Of a stretch of DNA of 5,354 nt, positions 4,297-5,354 are shown piece by piece. Every line of letters starts with the position of its first letter. Position 1 is the stretch's first letter. Source of the DNA: Thiomonas sp. (lineage in GTDB: Bacteria > Pseudomonadota > Gammaproteobacteria > Burkholderiales > Burkholderiaceae); contig DAIAZB010000162.1 in the NCBI GenBank assembly GCA_027443745.1, positions 1 through 5,354 of the forward strand, given 5' to 3'. A program made the translations under genes and the position numbers. The notes beneath the pieces were generated by a model, which made no database searches, had not been told where the DNA came from, and worked only from the letters and a program-made list of their open reading frames with translations.

Positions 4297-5354
4297 TCAC
4301 AGCATTTCGTCACGCAAGTAGTACCAACGGTACAGAACACGTTGCCCAAGACGCCGAAATGGTGCAAGCGCTGGTGAGCGGATCAATTTGAACGCATTAG
4401 GGTATTCAAGTGCGGAGTTGTAGATTGGTAGGTCGAAGACGGCCGGGTGCTGGCCGGCGATGCGCTGGGCTAGTCGGCGCCCTGCGTGGGCAGAAAAGGA
4501 CACGCCGTTGCCACCGTAGCCCAGCGCGTAAAACACCGTTTCGTTCGCATCGGGCTGGTAAATGCGCGGCATCATGTCGTGACTGACGTCGACCCATCCC
4601 CACCAGGAAAAATCGATGCTGACCTTGCTCAGCGCGGGAAACTTACGGTGCAGGCCGTGGATTAGCAACTGCAAATGCTTGGGGTTAGGGGCATCGGCGC
4701 CCGTGATGGAGCTGCGACTGCCTATTTGCACCCGCCTGTCAGGCAGCAAGCGATAGTAAAAGCGCAGTGTACGGGTGTCGGTAATGACCTCGTGCGTGCG
4801 GAAATTGGTGTCTGAGATTTCCTGCTCGGTCAGCGCCCTCGTGACCAGCGAGTTGGAGAGGATTGGCAGGATTTTCCGGCAAAGCGACGGATGTAGAGCG
4901 TGATTGGTGTAGCCGCCTGTAGCGAAGGCGACGGCCCGTGCGCGCACCACCCCGCCCGGCGTATGCAGCAGGTATTTGCCTTGGCCACCCTCGACACGGA
5001 TAACAGGGCTTGCGGTATGTATTTTCACGCCTAAACCGCGGGCTGTTCGTTGGTAGGCGAAGGCAAGTTTGAGCGGATGCACGCCGATACCGTCAGGTTC
5101 GTGCAGAGCACCGCGCGCCTCAGCATCCATCACGTAGTCCCGATGAATCTCTTCGCGGCTCAGCATATGTGTGTCATAACCGAAGACCTTGCGCATGACC
5201 TCGCCCTCGTTGCGCAGGAAAGCCATTTTCTTGTCACGATGCGCGATGTACAGATGCCCGCCCGGCTGAGGCTCACACTCGGGAAACTCGGCAACCAGTG
5301 ACTTGAATGTTTCGAAGCCTTCTCGCACCTCTTGGTCGAGTCGCAGCGCGGTTT
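4297..5354 (-). CDS. FAD-dependent amine/amino-acid oxidoreductase, DAO family (runs off right edge)
   Basis: The visible 351 residues are the middle and C-terminal parts of a DAO-fold flavoprotein (the D-amino acid oxidase, sarcosine oxidase and gamma-glutamylputrescine oxidase PuuB group). Such enzymes oxidise a C-N bond of an amine or amino acid, passing electrons to oxygen or a quinone. Evidence: HPLKLAFAYQRTARGLGVKI followed by the substrate/FAD-domain strand, VAFATGGYTN (141-150 from the edge), LRFYYRLLPDRRVQIGSRSS, SWWGWVDVSHDMMPRI, and the C-terminal FAD-contact motif GYGGNGVSFSAHAGRRLA (278-295). The tail LYRWYYLRDEML is shared with a PuuB/OrdL-like subgroup (from memory). The N-terminal GxGxxG dinucleotide-binding motif, about 75-80 residues, should lie beyond the edge: the frame stays open upstream of a GTG at 5328, which is therefore not the start. 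It is convergent with the transporter. The substrate is not readable. Confidence 0.92.
   Translation of the reverse strand, partial: TALRLDQEVREGFETFKSLVAEFPECEPQPGGHLYIAHRDKKMAFLRNEGEVMRKVFGYDTHMLSREEIHRDYVMDAEARGALHEPDGIGVHPLKLAFAYQRTARGLGVKIHTASPVIRVEGGQGKYLLHTPGGVVRARAVAFATGGYTNHALHPSLCRKILPILSNSLVTRALTEQEISDTNFRTHEVITDTRTLRFYYRLLPDRRVQIGSRSSITGADAPNPKHLQLLIHGLHRKFPALSKVSIDFSWWGWVDVSHDMMPRIYQPDANETVFYALGYGGNGVSFSAHAGRRLAQRIAGQHPAVFDLPIYNSALEYPNAFKLIRSPALAPFRRLGQRVLYRWYYLRDEML

Noticed and set aside
5050..5301. Plus-strand open frame over the oxidoreductase
   Set aside because: Antisense to a clear DAO-family gene and without family features.
1..5354. Defence system, CRISPR array, prophage or RNA gene
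   Set aside because: No repeats with regular spacing, no tRNA or rRNA-like sequence, and no defence or phage proteins in any frame I could recognise.

Overview
The window is 5,354 bases of moderately GC-rich DNA from a proteobacterium, most likely a betaproteobacterium of the Burkholderiales type. That guess rests on the style of the SHMT, the MHS-family transporter, the GATase1-AraC regulator and the IS256/IS3 ends, not on a marker gene, so treat it as tentative. It looks like an accessory catabolic locus, probably for an amine, N-methylated amino acid or related nitrogen compound, that has been rearranged by insertion sequences.

Layout from left to right: (1) 1-345, minus strand, the N-terminal 115 residues of a serine hydroxymethyltransferase (glyA) that continues off the left edge. 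(2) 346-519, its leader. (3) About 520-1063, minus strand, a decayed and truncated IS256-family element whose transposase carries at least one frameshift and one nonsense codon and has lost its catalytic part. (4) 1065 to about 1205, plus strand, the orphan C-terminal end of an MHS-type MFS transporter gene, cut exactly at the IS256 terminus. (5) 1347-2408, minus strand, an intact GlxA-like regulator (DJ-1/PfpI domain plus AraC HTH). (6) About 2437-2594, minus strand, the 3' end of an IS3-family element lying in the divergent promoter region. (7) 2858-4204, plus strand, an intact 448-residue MHS-family MFS transporter with a good RBS and a plausible sigma70 promoter. (8) 4297-5354, minus strand, a DAO-family FAD-dependent amine/amino-acid oxidoreductase running off the right edge.

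How the genes may work together (inference): the transporter imports a substrate, the FAD oxidase oxidises an amine or amino acid, and SHMT links glycine and one-carbon units to serine. The GATase1-AraC regulator belongs to the wider group that includes ArgR, GbdR, CdhR and SouR, which control arginine, glycine betaine, carnitine and sarcosine catabolism in Pseudomonas. It lies divergent from the transporter, a common arrangement for a local activator. The actual substrate cannot be read from the sequence.

I found no defence system, CRISPR array, tRNA or rRNA. The points most worth a second look are the stepwise decay and deletion around the IS256 element, the IS3 fragment placed just before the regulator start, the unusual SHMT loop, and two hairpins at gene ends.
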